Below, piece after piece: positions 11,309 to 21,796 of a DNA stretch of 64,000 nucleotides. The stretch's first letter is position 1. Each line of letters starts with the position of its first letter. A program made the translations under genes and the position numbers. Under the pieces are notes generated by a model that worked only from the letters and a program-made list of their open reading frames with translations, did not search any database and was not told the origin of the DNA. The DNA is from Ochlerotatus camptorhynchus (taxonomy: Eukaryota; Arthropoda; Insecta; Diptera; Culicidae): NCBI RefSeq assembly GCF_037179485.1, contig NW_027040722.1:10020501-10084500 (forward strand). Direction: 5' to 3'.

Positions 11309-11543
11309 TCTCGATTAATTTTCGGAAGGACATATCAGCTTTTGTAAACAACGCATTTTATCGTCGGTTTGGCGTAACTAATAGCTCGCCCCACATACTA
11401 ACACCACTATATCAGGTAGGGGAAAATTTCCTCTATCTCATGGTAGTGTTAGTATGCGTGAGTGAGCTACCAGTTATGCCAAATCGACGATCAAATGCGT
11501 TGTTTACAAAAGCTGATACGTTCCTTCGAAAAAGTAATCGAGA
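11309..11543. mobile_element. Long palindromic MITE, family B (hairpin, 235 bp)
   Basis: The arm 11309-11425 (TCTCGATTAATTTTCGGAAG ... CTTTTGTAAACAACGCAT) pairs with 11427-11543 over nearly its whole length. The symmetry centre is AAAATTT at about 11426, so there is almost no loop. Single-stranded DNA or RNA would form one long hairpin. A diverged half copy occurs at 37011-37140. Confidence 0.85.
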
Positions 11544-11561
11544 AATACTTCTTGAGCTGTG

Positions 11562-11880
11562 TACCAATTTCCGAGTTAAATTTAACTCGTGGTTAAACGT
11601 GACATTTCGTAAGTTATTTTCAATGTTCGAAAATGCCGGAAATTGATCAGTTTTCAAACAGAACTCAGCCACGGTTACCAAAATTTAACTTCTAGGCGGT
11701 CCGAAATAACCACGCTCGTATTTTCAATGTTCGAAAATGCCGGAAATTGATCAGTTTTCAAACAGAACTCAGCCACGGTTACCAAAATTTAACTTCTAGG
11801 CGGTCCGAAATAACCACGCTCGTATAACTCATCTGTCACTTTTAACCACGAGTTAAATTCAACTCGCCCATTGCGACACA
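11562..11880. mobile_element. Inverted-repeat element holding a 104-bp exact tandem duplication
   Basis: The outer arms 11562-11610 (GAGTTAAATTTAACTCGTGG) and 11826-11880 (CCACGAGTTAAATTCAACTC) are inverted copies. Between them 11617-11720 and 11721-11824 are identical 104-bp copies in tandem with no mismatch by eye. It lies directly next to the family B hairpin. Confidence 0.75.
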
Positions 11881-11898
11881 GTCTTGGAAGTAAAATTA

Positions 11899-12031
11899 GG
11901 GCCATCCATAAAATACGTATATTTTTGACCAATTAACCCCCCTTCCCCCTCGGAGCGTGTTTTGCAATACACCTAATACATGGAAGGTCCCAACTTCTCC
12001 CTCAACTAGTACGTTATTTATGAAAGTTCCC
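11899..12031. mobile_element. MITE with GGGCCATCCATAAAATACG ends
   Basis: TA then GGGCCATCCATAAAATACGT at the left; ACGTTATTTATGAAAGTTCCC then TA at the right. 133 bp and non-coding. It belongs with 27005-27163, 49628-49777 and part of 53213-53330, which share a GTTCATAAATTACG-like end. Confidence 0.7.
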
Positions 12032-12322
12032 TAATCATTGGGCAACACTGAAAGACAGCAGCACACACCACATAAAATGGGTTGAATATTTATTCGAAAT
12101 TTCGGTATTGATACTCAATATTTCGCGATCAGAACATTTTAGCTTGAAATCCCTCCATTTAATTCTCGGTACATCTTTAATCTATTGATTGAATTAAAAA
12201 AAATCTTAATATGGTTTTTAAGATTTCGTGCGTTTTGTGAACGCGCATTCATTATTTTGCATAAGAAAACAGGAACGGGATGTTTCTGTGGTGATAAAAA
12301 GGATAAATGTGATAAATTATCA

Positions 12323-12481
12323 GACGGTACCTCTATTTATGCTTTTAGATTAGCTATGAAAGTCTCTCCTACTTGGAAAAATATGCTATTTAATGGTTTA
12401 TACAACCCCAGCTTTTTGCATAATTCTTCAAGTAGGAGGGACTTGCAATGCTTATCTCTTAGCATAAATAGAGGTACCGTC
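12323..12481. mobile_element. Hairpin MITE with GACGGTACCTCTATTTATGC ends
   Basis: The left arm GACGGTACCTCTATTTATGC ... TCTCTCCTACTTG pairs with the right arm CAAGTAGGAGGGACTTG ... GCATAAATAGAGGTACCGTC. 159 bp, non-coding. Confidence 0.75.
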
Positions 12482-12585
12482 GTGTTTATTTTTAGTGCTT
12501 GGTTCTGAAATTCGACAGTGAGCGTTCAAGTTGTAATGTTCGATTCTCTTCATCGATTTTCTGTTTACAGCTAAGCGAAACAATT

Positions 12586-12758
12586 CATGCTGAACATTGC
12601 ATTAGGTCCCAAGTAACACTGACAAGATTCTCTTCGTCGACTTTTTCCTTGAATCCACTTGGCCCAGGTATTTTCAGCACACATATCGATAAAAGAAGTT
12701 TTTATCTAGCATCTAATACGACAAACACAACAAGAAACGATTCTGTGCTCAAGTTTTT
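12586..12758. mobile_element. Palindromic MITE, family A, right side missing
   Basis: The left half (CATGCTGAACATTGCATTAG, then GTCGACTTTTTCC, then ATCTAGCATCTAATACGAC) matches 32630-32890. The mirrored right tip is absent, and the sequence runs directly into the MITE at 12759. Another family-like fragment (GATTCTCTTCATCGATTTTC) sits just upstream at about 12542. Confidence 0.65.
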
Positions 12759-12975
12759 AAGGCTGTGTTCCATTTGGTGAATTTTTACTTAAATTTGACA
12801 GATGGAAAATTTTCAAATAAACTTCCAGCAGTCTTATTACTGACAGACAAGGAATCAATTTGACAGACGCTTTCTCGAAAATCGGCCGATCTACAACAGA
12901 GGGATCTTCGAACATCTTAATTTATTTTCGAAGTGTCAAATCTAATTGCAAATTTTCCAAATGAAACACAGCCTT
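12759..12975. mobile_element. MITE with AAGGCTGTGTT ends
   Basis: AAGGCTGTGTTCCATTTGG at the left is mirrored by CCAAATGAAACACAGCCTT at the right, and the homology continues inward (AAATTTGACAG / TGTCAAATCT). 217 bp. It appears to have inserted into, and helped erode, the family A copy on its left. Confidence 0.7.
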
Positions 12976-14923
12976 AGTATTTTTTTTTTTATTTGTTCAA
13001 TCGGTAGACAAAAGATGTACCGAGAACTTATTGGAGGGATTCATGGCTATTTCATATCATCTCGATCAACTATGAAATGTTGCATAACATTAATGCAAAA
13101 TTGTGCACTCCGTTTTTGTGTGTGCATTTATTTTTAACGTTTTGAAGTTGAATCGCTGAGGATCCATCTCATTACCATAGAAAAATTCCAAGAGTACAGA
13201 TATCAGCTCTCTCAAAACTCATAAAAAAGAAACTGGAACTTCACGTTTGTTGCAGTCCAGTACACAAGGAGTTTCAATTTCATGACGGTCATTGTTGGAC
13301 GCTTCAATGAATCACCTGAAGAAAGCCTTACTCATATCTAATTGTAATTTAGGAACTAAATGAAATAGAATATGTATTCGCATTTTTATGAAGTCCTGAA
13401 TTTAACCAAGTTTTACTAAGTAGGAAATCCAAAATATGTACATAGGGCCGAAATCACTGTATTTTAAATCAATATCTAGAAAAAAATGCACGAGAATTTC
13501 ACTACACAGCTTATCGTAGTATACGTCAACCCTGCGGTCGTGTATTGTACACAACCCCACCAATTTTTTGGGACAGAATTGTGCTACTTGGGTAGCAGCA
13601 GTAACAGCAGTAACAGCAACAGCAGTAGTGACAACAATACAGGTAGCGATAAACCAGTTGCTTTCGTGTAGCCGTGACAAAAGCTGGAAACCACTAAATT
13701 TCCACTTGTTTCCAAAGCACTGTTAGTTGCCATGGAATTTCCCCGAGCTTCAAATTTTGAAATGTTTGTTTTAAAACCAAAACGAACATTTTAAGAGGTT
13801 TAATTTACAAATTGGTCGAATTTCTGAAAATAAGGGACGGCCTATAGTGTGCGTTTGACTTGCTTATGTCTGAAGGCACTTTTTTGAAACTTTCATGTAC
13901 CTCAGTTTTTTCTTCACCGGAAGTTAGTATTGATCCTAACAATCAAATCTGTGAAGGTTTTAACATATTTCATCTTATGAAATATTATGATTATGAAGGC
14001 GTCCATGGACTATTGACCAAACAAAACTATTATGAATTGAACAAATGCAATTAAATAAGGTTGAAAAGTTGATTGAAATAATCAAACTGGCGTTAAAGAA
14101 GTTCCCTTTGACTCCCAAGTTAGATCCATATTGATTATGTCAACTTTGCTCAAAATCAATTAATATTTGTTGGTAGCACAGCATCTTCTTTGATTTCTTT
14201 TCCCTTATAAAAGTAAATGAGAAATAAACCAACAGGACAATCCAAGACAGCCACGTAATCATAGTAGGTATTGATTTTCGGCCTGTTTCGAGTGTTTTTT
14301 TTATATCGTGTTTTACCATTTCCGCATCTTAAACTTCAATACTACAATGGACCGATTTCAGACAATCAATGTTTAATAAAATATTAAATTCTCAATGTAT
14401 AATTATATTTGATCGCACATGGACGGCACTATAGGATCATTATAAAATTTACGCGACATTTGGATCATATTTGGCCTTGATAATCAACTTCTAAAAGTGT
14501 CCGGTACATACAATCACAAAACCTTTAATTAGCTTCCCTCAAATTGTCATAGTTTCCCTCCTACAGCAGCAGATGCTACCTCATTTTGTAACCTTCGAAG
14601 AAGTTTCCACCTAGAAATGATGGCTTGGTGAGAAATTTGAACTAAGATCTACAGGAATATTGTCAGTAAATGTAAATAATCATGCAAAGAAAGTTTGAAT
14701 TATATAAAGAAAAAGACGATTAAATGCAATAAATGAAATTAAATTAAATTTTGAAATTATCATGCTGAAAGAGGATATAATTCGTTGTCACGCTGTCCTG
14801 AAAAAAAAAACAATTTCAGAAGACTAGCATGGTGCAAAAATATGGGATGTGCTGCCAAATGAGACGGATTGTATCTCTTTTGAGCATTGTAGAAGCAGCT
14901 AGGGCCATCTAAAATCTAGGTAG
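12976..14923. other. AT-rich non-coding stretch
   Basis: No gene is supportable. A CAG/AAC microsatellite lies at about 13590-13630 (AGCAGTAACAGCAGTAACAG). The remaining short ORFs lack domains. Confidence 0.45.
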
Positions 14924-15086
14924 TGTTAGGGCGACTCGCATGTTCGAATTCGACCGGGCTGCCGATACTCGAACCCAACTGCTCGAACGCACGAAGTGAG
15001 CCGAAGGCGCGCAGACTCAGGCGATCGAGAATGGCGTGATGATCGTACGATGAGTTGGAATGCTACCTAACTTATCTTGGCAAAGC

Positions 15087-15094
15087 TATATAAG
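15087..15094 (+). promoter_or_regulatory. Candidate TATA box (TATATAAG)
   Basis: TATATAAG is followed about 25-35 bases later by a pyrimidine-rich start-like sequence (AATCTCTCTTAATCC). Downstream lies a long GC-rich, stop-containing leader (to about 15626) ending in a donor-like AACA/GTGAGT. An acceptor-like TTTCCAG at 15902-15908 could join it to the exon holding ATG 15975. Alternatively the block from TGTTAGG at 14924 could be an LTR (TG start, TATA, AATAAA at 15664). I saw no second LTR in the window. Confidence 0.4.
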
Positions 15095-15974
15095 CTCACT
15101 TCACCCCCACAAATCTCTCTTAATCCTGGGAAGTGAAGTTATACGGAGTGTTCGACAAAATTTTCTAAAAAAATTCAGAACAGAAGTTCTTTTGCCGCGT
15201 TACCTTTGATCGGTCGCTAAACGTCAAGGAGTGTTCTCGCATTCGAGTAACGTTGTGCCCAATTCCAACCGTGTTCCACGAACTTAGAAAGTGGTCCTGT
15301 GAATCTTTTGGACATTTTTTTCTAAACGACACGTGTTGAAGAGCGTGCAGTGATAGTTTGTAGCTACCGGTCAGAAGCCAAATAGTTCCGGAGTGCTATC
15401 CACGCTAGACCGCTTCCCAGGCTGTCGAACGGACCGTCCGTCACCATACGGTCCTCTCCAAAAACTCCATCAACGCACCGTACCATCGGAAAGTGCGAAG
15501 AAGCTAGCGGTTTCATCGAGGAGGCGTGTTAGGCGGTCGGCCGAGCGCGGGAACGAGGTCAGCGATCCACGTGGTGCACCACCAACGAGGCAGCGGTAGC
15601 AGTGAGCAGCATCAACGAGAGAACAGTGAGTCAAAAGTGTCTAAAAAGTCCCAATTCCATTTTGAATAAATTTTAAAAGTTTAATATTCAATCTAATTTG
15701 CTTGTGTCGCGAACATCTTTTGCATGCACCAAAGAAATCGATCTAGTGTGGTTTCCTTTACGATAGTTGGAGTGTTTCGCCTTGAGTATTTTCCTAGCGT
15801 GGTTTTGTGCCGACCCTGAGTTTTATTATTTGGTGAGCTAGTCCGGCAAACTAGCAAAGACGGCCGTCCCGGCAACGGGTGGAAGTCTTCATTAGTTACA
15901 ATTTCCAGCTGGTTGGTAACTACCGACCGGCAACACCCCAATTCCTCATCAGCACCGTAAAAATCTTCAAACAA

Positions 15975-16068
15975 ATGTCACTTCCAGACCGTCAAGGAAC
16001 CGCCTATACACTAACTACCATCCGCCCAAAACCGTTTACAGGTTCCGGAAGCGAAAGGGTACGACTAG
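15975..16068 (+). CDS. Candidate first coding exon of an unknown gene
   Basis: ATG 15975 opens a frame beginning MSLPDRQGTAYTLTTIRP and running 31 codons plus one base to a strong donor, CTAG/GTATGT (GT at 16069-16070). Without splicing the frame stops at 16095-16097. Sequence before it has a TATA box, a GC-rich leader and a plausible 5' intron (15627-15908). I do not recognise the peptide. No following exon was found nearby, so a long first intron is needed. An alternative is the gag start of an LTR element whose remainder is lost. Confidence 0.3.
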
Positions 16069-16097
16069 GTATGTACGACGATCGCTGCATGCTATAG

Positions 16098-16970
16098 GAT
16101 TTTAACGCCCATCCCACTCTCTAATGTTTAGGTAGGTAGGTACGTTGTTGGTACACAGACTTTCTCTTCCTCCCATCATTCCCACTCTCAATTTACCTAG
16201 AACGACGACGACGACGACGCACACCCATCTTTCACCCGTTCCAGAAAATCAAAACCCAATCCCATTAAGCGTTCTGTTTTTGTTTTTGTTGATGTAACTT
16301 TTCAACAACGGATTCTTGTTTATTTTATGCTTTTCACTTTTCGGATGCGCGACCCCGAAATAAAAAAGCCAGCATTCAAAAAATATTAACGAGAATAAAA
16401 CAGAAAAGTCCAACAACAAACGTTCAACGGTGCAGAAAGGGAAGAATCATTCGACTGCTAGACGTCGGGTAAACAGTCTCTAAATCGAACAAAAAAAAAC
16501 CCACAAAACAAAACAAAAAACGGGTTCAACGCGGGAGAAAAATCGAATTAAAACAATTGAAATCAGTCACATGCGAGCAAACCAACAAAGTTCTATAGGG
16601 CCAAGGCACTTCCCACACTCACACACTCGATCGAATGTGGAATAAAGCGGAATAATACGACTACGAATGATGGCGGGAGTAAAAAAAAAAAGAATCAAAT
16701 AACCAGCTGAACATTGCGCTATTTTAGTGACGCGTAAAATATGCCGCTCGATTAAACGGTAAATTTATTGGCCGTTTCCGTGCTGGGTGGTTTGAGGTCC
16801 GGTGAATGTGCAATGCGTGGGTACCTTTAAATTGAAGCTGTTACGGGGTTCCCTGCAATGGATTAATTGAATGTTTAAAGTTCTGTGTTATTCTTTTGCG
16901 GCACATGGTTTTAGATGGAAATTTCATTCGTTTACTTTACGCATGATTTGCAAAAAATAAATATAAAATA
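16098..16970. other. Non-coding stretch
   Basis: A short (ACG)n run sits at about 16202-16219 and A-rich tracts at 16488-16530 and 16681-16693. If the exon at 15975-16068 is real this is intron. Confidence 0.4.
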
Positions 16971-17551
16971 TTTTGTTGTTTGTTAATTTATTTGATAAGG
17001 CTCAACCGAATTAACTTTACAGAGCCGAGGATTTTTGTTCACTATACAATACATCTTAAAACGGGGGCGACCCCGGCGTAGTGGTTAACATCCATACCTC
17101 TCACGCCAAAGTCACGAGTTCAAATCTCACTCCCGGACAAGTCACGAATGACCCAAGAGTGTTAAAATAACTATAATAAAAAAAAAAAAAAAAAAAAAAA
17201 GACATCTTAAAACTATAGTCAAAAGGTACAACACAATAAACACTTTATCTTCCGTTATCCAAAAAGCCTCCTCCATTAGAACTGGAGCCGCTTCCAGTGG
17301 TTTCATTGTTTGCCAGATTCGCCAACGGGGGTCAGAGCGCTTCCATTGCAGCAATGGACGCAAAACGTGGTCAGTACTCACACATTTATCATTATACAGT
17401 TGCTTTCCAAAGTCGACGACGGATCGACCGAAAGAACTGCTGATGAAGAACAATGAGGAGGACCACACAATGGTTGCTGCCGAGAAAACAGACGATCGCG
17501 TGACACACATTGAGAGTGGCCTGTTTCTGTCGACAGTCGAGTGAACACTGA
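16971..17551. repeat. Dispersed repeat, copy 1 (SINE-occupied)
   Basis: Apart from the SINE inside, this block matches 58350-58699 closely (for example GATAAGGCTCAACC, then AACTTTACAGAGCCGAGGAT, then GAGGAGGACCACACAATGGT). Copy 1 retains about 78 bp (17265-17342) that copy 2 lacks. Both strands have moderate open frames, such as KNNEEDHTMVAAEKTDDRVT on plus. I recognise no domain; a decayed retroelement is likely. Confidence 0.7.
17063..17201 (+). mobile_element. tRNA-derived SINE with 12-bp target duplication
   Basis: The head resembles a tRNA gene, with a box A-like GCGTAGTGGTTAACATCC and a box B-like GAGTTCAAATC, the two RNA polymerase III promoter blocks. The tail is a run of about 23 A. 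ACATCTTAAAAC is repeated exactly on both sides (17051-17062, 17202-17213). The same sequence occurs once, uninterrupted, in the related repeat at 58429-58440, which is an empty site. Confidence 0.9.
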
Positions 17552-18189
17552 TACATAAAATATATTTGCGAAATGTTAAACGCGCAAACTAGCATACAGT
17601 CCATTTGCTGGGCAATTTACATTCAAATAATATTAAAGATCCAAACATTGTGTTTTATAAAGTTTTTAGAATTTTACCAAAAAATGCCTGAATATTATAA
17701 CTGCTATTCTAATTGAGACGGATAAAAAGATTTTTCGAGCATTGTAAATTATCGTAAATTTTAGTCAAAGTTGTGGCTAATTTAAGTTGAAAGTCTGACA
17801 CATTTTGTTTCACAGAAATTAGATCCTTGCAAAAGGTGCACAGCTGCTTCCTTTTCACGTAAACTATCAACTTGTAGGGAGTATTGCATACAAATATGGA
17901 TGGTTGCATACAATGTTTGGAATATTTCATAAAATGTCTCATAGCTTTAAATGACCAAAATGTAGATTTGTATGATATGTGTGGCTCCTTTTATTTTTTT
18001 TTTCTTTATTATTGAGATTTTAGAGATTTTTAGTTCATCTCTTAAGATAGTATAAAAAAGGAGAAAAAAAGTGGGTTCTCAGAAGGAGATTCCCAATCTT
18101 GGCTGTGGTACATTTATCTTGCTATAATGAAAAGGTGTAGAAAAATGCCAAAAGTGCAAAAAACACGGAAATACAAACAAGGAACACTC
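17552..18189. other. AT-rich non-coding stretch
   Basis: No gene or repeat end recognised. Confidence 0.4.
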
Positions 18190-18681
18190 AGATATTGTGG
18201 TAAAGGTTCGCCTCCTTTAGGAGGTGATGAGGGCGGCTGCTACCGGGGACGCGTCACTCAATAGGTTCCGAATGCTGATTGACTCCAAGCCAAAGGCAGC
18301 CCGAAGGTCCGGTGGTCGCCTTGATCTGCTGAAGGTAGTGTGTCCTTTTTTTTTTTCCTACACTCGGTGTCCCAGGCTCTCCGAATCGTCCACTTAATCT
18401 ACTTTTTGACATCTTGGAGCGGTACATTGCCAGTGGACCTGAGTCCGGTGTGGCCTGAGCCGGCTCACCGGTACCGGAATGCAAGGCACAGCTCAGTATC
18501 GGGACGGATGAGGGCAGTCGTTACCATTCCCCGAAGGACATTCGGTACCGAGTGCTGCCACAGCAGCCCGACTGGAACACATCAAAATTCCAGCTGCTAC
18601 GCAATCAGCCATCACTGTTCAACCTAACGACCCTCAACCAGCGGATTGGAGCGTGGGTACCGGTTCCTGTGAATCTGATCC
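18190..18681 (+). pseudogene. I-like LINE remnant, 5' part
   Basis: The last 50-odd bases encode an open frame ending ...RIGAWVPVPVNLI. This continues in frame across the BEL/Pao insertion into LQWNISG at 25469 onward, the usual first strand of an APE-type endonuclease. The region further left (GC-rich, 18230-18640) is probably ORF1 or leader of the same LINE but is too decayed to read confidently. The GATCC at 18677-18681 is the target duplicated by the LTR element. Confidence 0.6.
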
Positions 18682-18837
18682 TGTTTAGTACTTAACTTTT
18701 TACAGAACGAGCGACCTCGAAACGAACAACCCAACAAATAGAAAATGACTGAGCGAAAATGGAAGACCTTCTTTCAACTACGTCGATGTACACTGGTGTA
18801 GAGTTGTAATACTCAAAAGCATTTTATTGTACCCCTT
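18682..18837 (-). repeat. 3' LTR of the BEL/Pao element, 5' end of U3 deleted
   Basis: These 156 bp match the inner part of the 5' LTR (25220-25375) with few differences. The first ~88 bp of U3, including the TATA region and TG start, are missing. Homology stops directly against a purine-rich GAAGAAGGAAGGGG tract that looks like the polypurine tract. Confidence 0.8.
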
Positions 18838-18879
18838 CCTTCTTCGAGGAGCAGTCAAATTTATTCCTGGTGTTACCTT

Positions 18880-20117
18880 TTAACTCATTCTTTTGTTCCT
18901 TGCTTGATCCTCGTTTGTTCCTAGCATCTGCGGGACATCTATTGGAAGCGTGCACACCTCGGTACTGGCCCGTTTGAACGTTCCTCTTGCGGTTCGAACT
19001 AGAACCACTCTTACGCGACCGTCGCTCCCTGGGAACGTTTGCACGACGCGTCCCAAATTCCATTGCAGGGGTGGAAGGTTCTCCTGACGCAGCAAAACCA
19101 ATGCGCCTTCGGCCGGATGGAACTGAGTGTCGGTTTGCCATTTCGGCCGTTGATGAAGCTGACTCACGTAATCGCGGGACCACCGGCGCCAAAAATCTTG
19201 TACGGATCGTGTCAACTCCTGGAATCGATTTAATCGATTTAGATTCAAACTGGTAACGTCTGGTTCAGGAAGAGAGAACATTGGTTCTCCAATAATAAAA
19301 TGACCAGGCGTTAAGGCATTCAGATCTTCAGCGTTGTCAGATAACTGAGTTAATGGTCTAGAATTATGTATACTCTCAATTTGAGTGACTGCGGTTATCA
19401 TTTCGTCGAGCCGAAGAGACTTATTACCCAAAATTCGACGAAAGTGGTATTTAAATGATTTTATGCCAGTTTAAACCCACCAAAGTGTGGGGAACGAGCC
19501 GGGATAAAATTAAACCGTATTCCTTTTTCCAAGCAGAAACTGTTCCACGATTCAGCTTTAAATTGCTCGAGGAATTGCATTCGAAGCTCTTTCAGTTGAC
19601 GGTTTGCTTCTACAAATGCTGTTGCGTTGTCGCAATACAAGCTTAATAATCGACCGTGCCTGGCAATAAAGCGTTTCATTGCATTTATGCAAGCTTGTGA
19701 CGATAAGCCATACACAATTTCCAGATGCTTGGCCTTCGAGACCATACAAATAAAATTTGCAACGTAAATTTTAACCGAGGCACCTCGACCTACGAGCGGT
19801 CGAATGAGAAAAGGTCCACAATAGTTCAAACCACAGTTGGAAAATATTCGGGCTGGAGTGATCCTTACTTCAGGCAGTGGAGCCATGATTTGGTTATTTC
19901 CACGGGGATTACACCGGAAACACTGGATACATTCGCGAACTATCTTTCGGGCAATATTTCTTCCATGGAGTGGCCAAAAACGTTGTTGCATCGTTGATAA
20001 TAGCAATGTGGGACCGGAATGTAACGTCTGAAGATGGATTGACCTAACTATCAATAAGGTGATTTTGTGGTCTGAAGGCAATATAATAGGACATCTCGTA
20101 TCTAAGGGTGCAGACAA
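18880..20117 (-). pseudogene. BEL/Pao integrase region, catalytic residues lost
   Basis: The integrase would insert the cDNA. The upstream piece (20117-19461) has the HHCC zinc-finger end (ECIQCFRC), then GLNYCGPF where relatives have GVDYCGPF. The first catalytic Asp is Asn (codon at 19824-19826). The second Asp is present (LYCDNATAF). The third acid, in the GGLWEA-like segment after ARSPHFGG, is gone: the text reads FKLA then stop, followed by a frame change into KSFKYHFRRILGNKSL. The last piece (19431-18880) is the C-terminal DUF5641-type domain with SRPLT, LTPGHFIIG and RPKWQ and a basic end. The enzyme is inactive by at least two independent losses. Confidence 0.8.
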
Positions 20118-20212
20118 CCGTTCAAGCCGCCCTTTAATTCGAAGTAATCCTTTAAACCTTTCATGAGTGACTTGAAATTCATTTCAGGCTGATTGCAATC
20201 TTCACTTCACTT

Positions 20213-21796
20213 CTAATAACTGCAACTCAACATTTTAATTTCATTTGGGAAAGATTGTTGCTGTGCAACTCGAATTAACAGCTTCAATGAGAAGCTCAAC
20301 TCATCAGGTATCAACGCACCAGACTTTCTTGAGTGTTTTTTCGAAGCATTGTTGTAAAATCTTAAACACCACGAAATGACCTTCAACAATTTGGATAGTT
20401 CTGAGAATCTATCAAACACATTCCAGCAATTTTGTGTATTGTTTGTTGTAAACAATGATACGATAAGTCGACGTTCTGGCAGCTGAGCGTCTTCTCTATT
20501 TATAACAGACTCATTTGAAGGCCACCAATTTTTAGGTTTCAACAGGAACTCTGGACCATGCCACCACAACTTATCGGTTACAAGTTGATCTGGCTGAACT
20601 CCTCGTGAGATTTTATCTGCCGGATTCAATTCAGATGGAACATGTCTCCATGAATGTCCTTCGGAAAGCTTTAGAATTTCTGAAATTCTATTTGATACAA
20701 AGACCTTCCAAGCGAAAGTTGACTGCCTAGTAAAGCAGCACACAATTCTAGACGTGGAATTGATTGTGTCTTCAGGGGTGATACACGTGATTTAGTTATT
20801 AATAAGTTGCTTAGCCGATCACCCTTTTCGTTAGTAGAAACTATATACACGCAACACCCATAGCCACGTTCAGATGCGTCGCAAAAACAATGAACTGAAT
20901 ACGGTTTGCTCGCGATAACGCGTCGAGGTACCTTGAGCTGATGCAGTGCCGGCAACTGTTCGCGATAATGTTGCCACCAGACTTTTAATTCTTCTGGGAG
21001 TTGTTCATCCCACGCGTATCGGCCTATCCAAAGGCGCTGTACAAACATTTTAGACGCCGCAACTACCGATCCAACGAGGCCCATTGGGTCGAACAACTGT
21101 GCCATTTCTGATACTACAACACGTTTAGTTGTCGTATACGTGTCAGGCAAATCAGGTATTTTAAATGAAAATTGATCACTATGAGGATTCCAGAGTAATC
21201 CTAATGTTTTTACCGATGATGACCGATCTATTTCAATTTCATTTGGCATCTCAATTAGTTCTTGTGGAATTTCCCGTAAAATTCTTGAATCATTAGCACA
21301 CCACTTGCGATGGTTAAATCCGCCTGAAGCTAAGAGTGATCTTAATTGCACTGTAGCTTTAACAACTTCGTTCAAATCATCTCCACCAGCCAAAGTATCA
21401 TCCACGTAAGTATTTTTTCTAATAATCTTTGCACCCAACGGAAACCGTGATTCTTCATCGTCAGCCAACTGAATCAACACTCGTGCAGCTTGAAAAGGAG
21501 CACACGTAGTCCCGTAAGTAACAGTTGTCAATTGAAATATGGATATTGGATCAGTCGGATTTTTCCTCCATAAAATTTGAAGCCAACGCCGATCCTCGGG
21601 GTGGACCCAAATTTGTCGAAACATGTTTTCACTGTCAGCTACAAACACATACTTTGGTATTCGAAAGTTCAAAACAATAGATACTAAAGTTGGTTGAACC
21701 GTAGGTCTAGCGTATAATGCTTCATTTAATGATAGTTGATTAGTTTCACCCCATGAACCATCAAAAACTACACGAATTTTAGTGGTGGTACTATCA
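20213..21796 (-). pseudogene. BEL/Pao reverse transcriptase and RNase H region
   Basis: Minus-strand reading begins at TTTKIRVVFDGSWG and continues through FVADSENMFRQIWVHPEDR, TYGTTCAPFQAARVL and the catalytic YVDD (about 21397-21409). Then come MAQLFDPMGLVGSV (typical after the BEL/Pao RT) and the RNase H-like HCFCDASERGYG and SIPRLELCAALLG. A break near 20740 joins it out of frame, with some residues missing, to VSNRISEILKLSEGHSWRHV and ELNPADKISRG, which end RNase H. The 5' end of RT lies beyond the 831-bp insert. Confidence 0.85.

Noticed and set aside
17085..17140. Possible functional tRNA gene
   Set aside because: Box A and box B-like words exist, but no cloverleaf or anticodon stem is evident and the block has a poly(A) tail and target duplications: a SINE.
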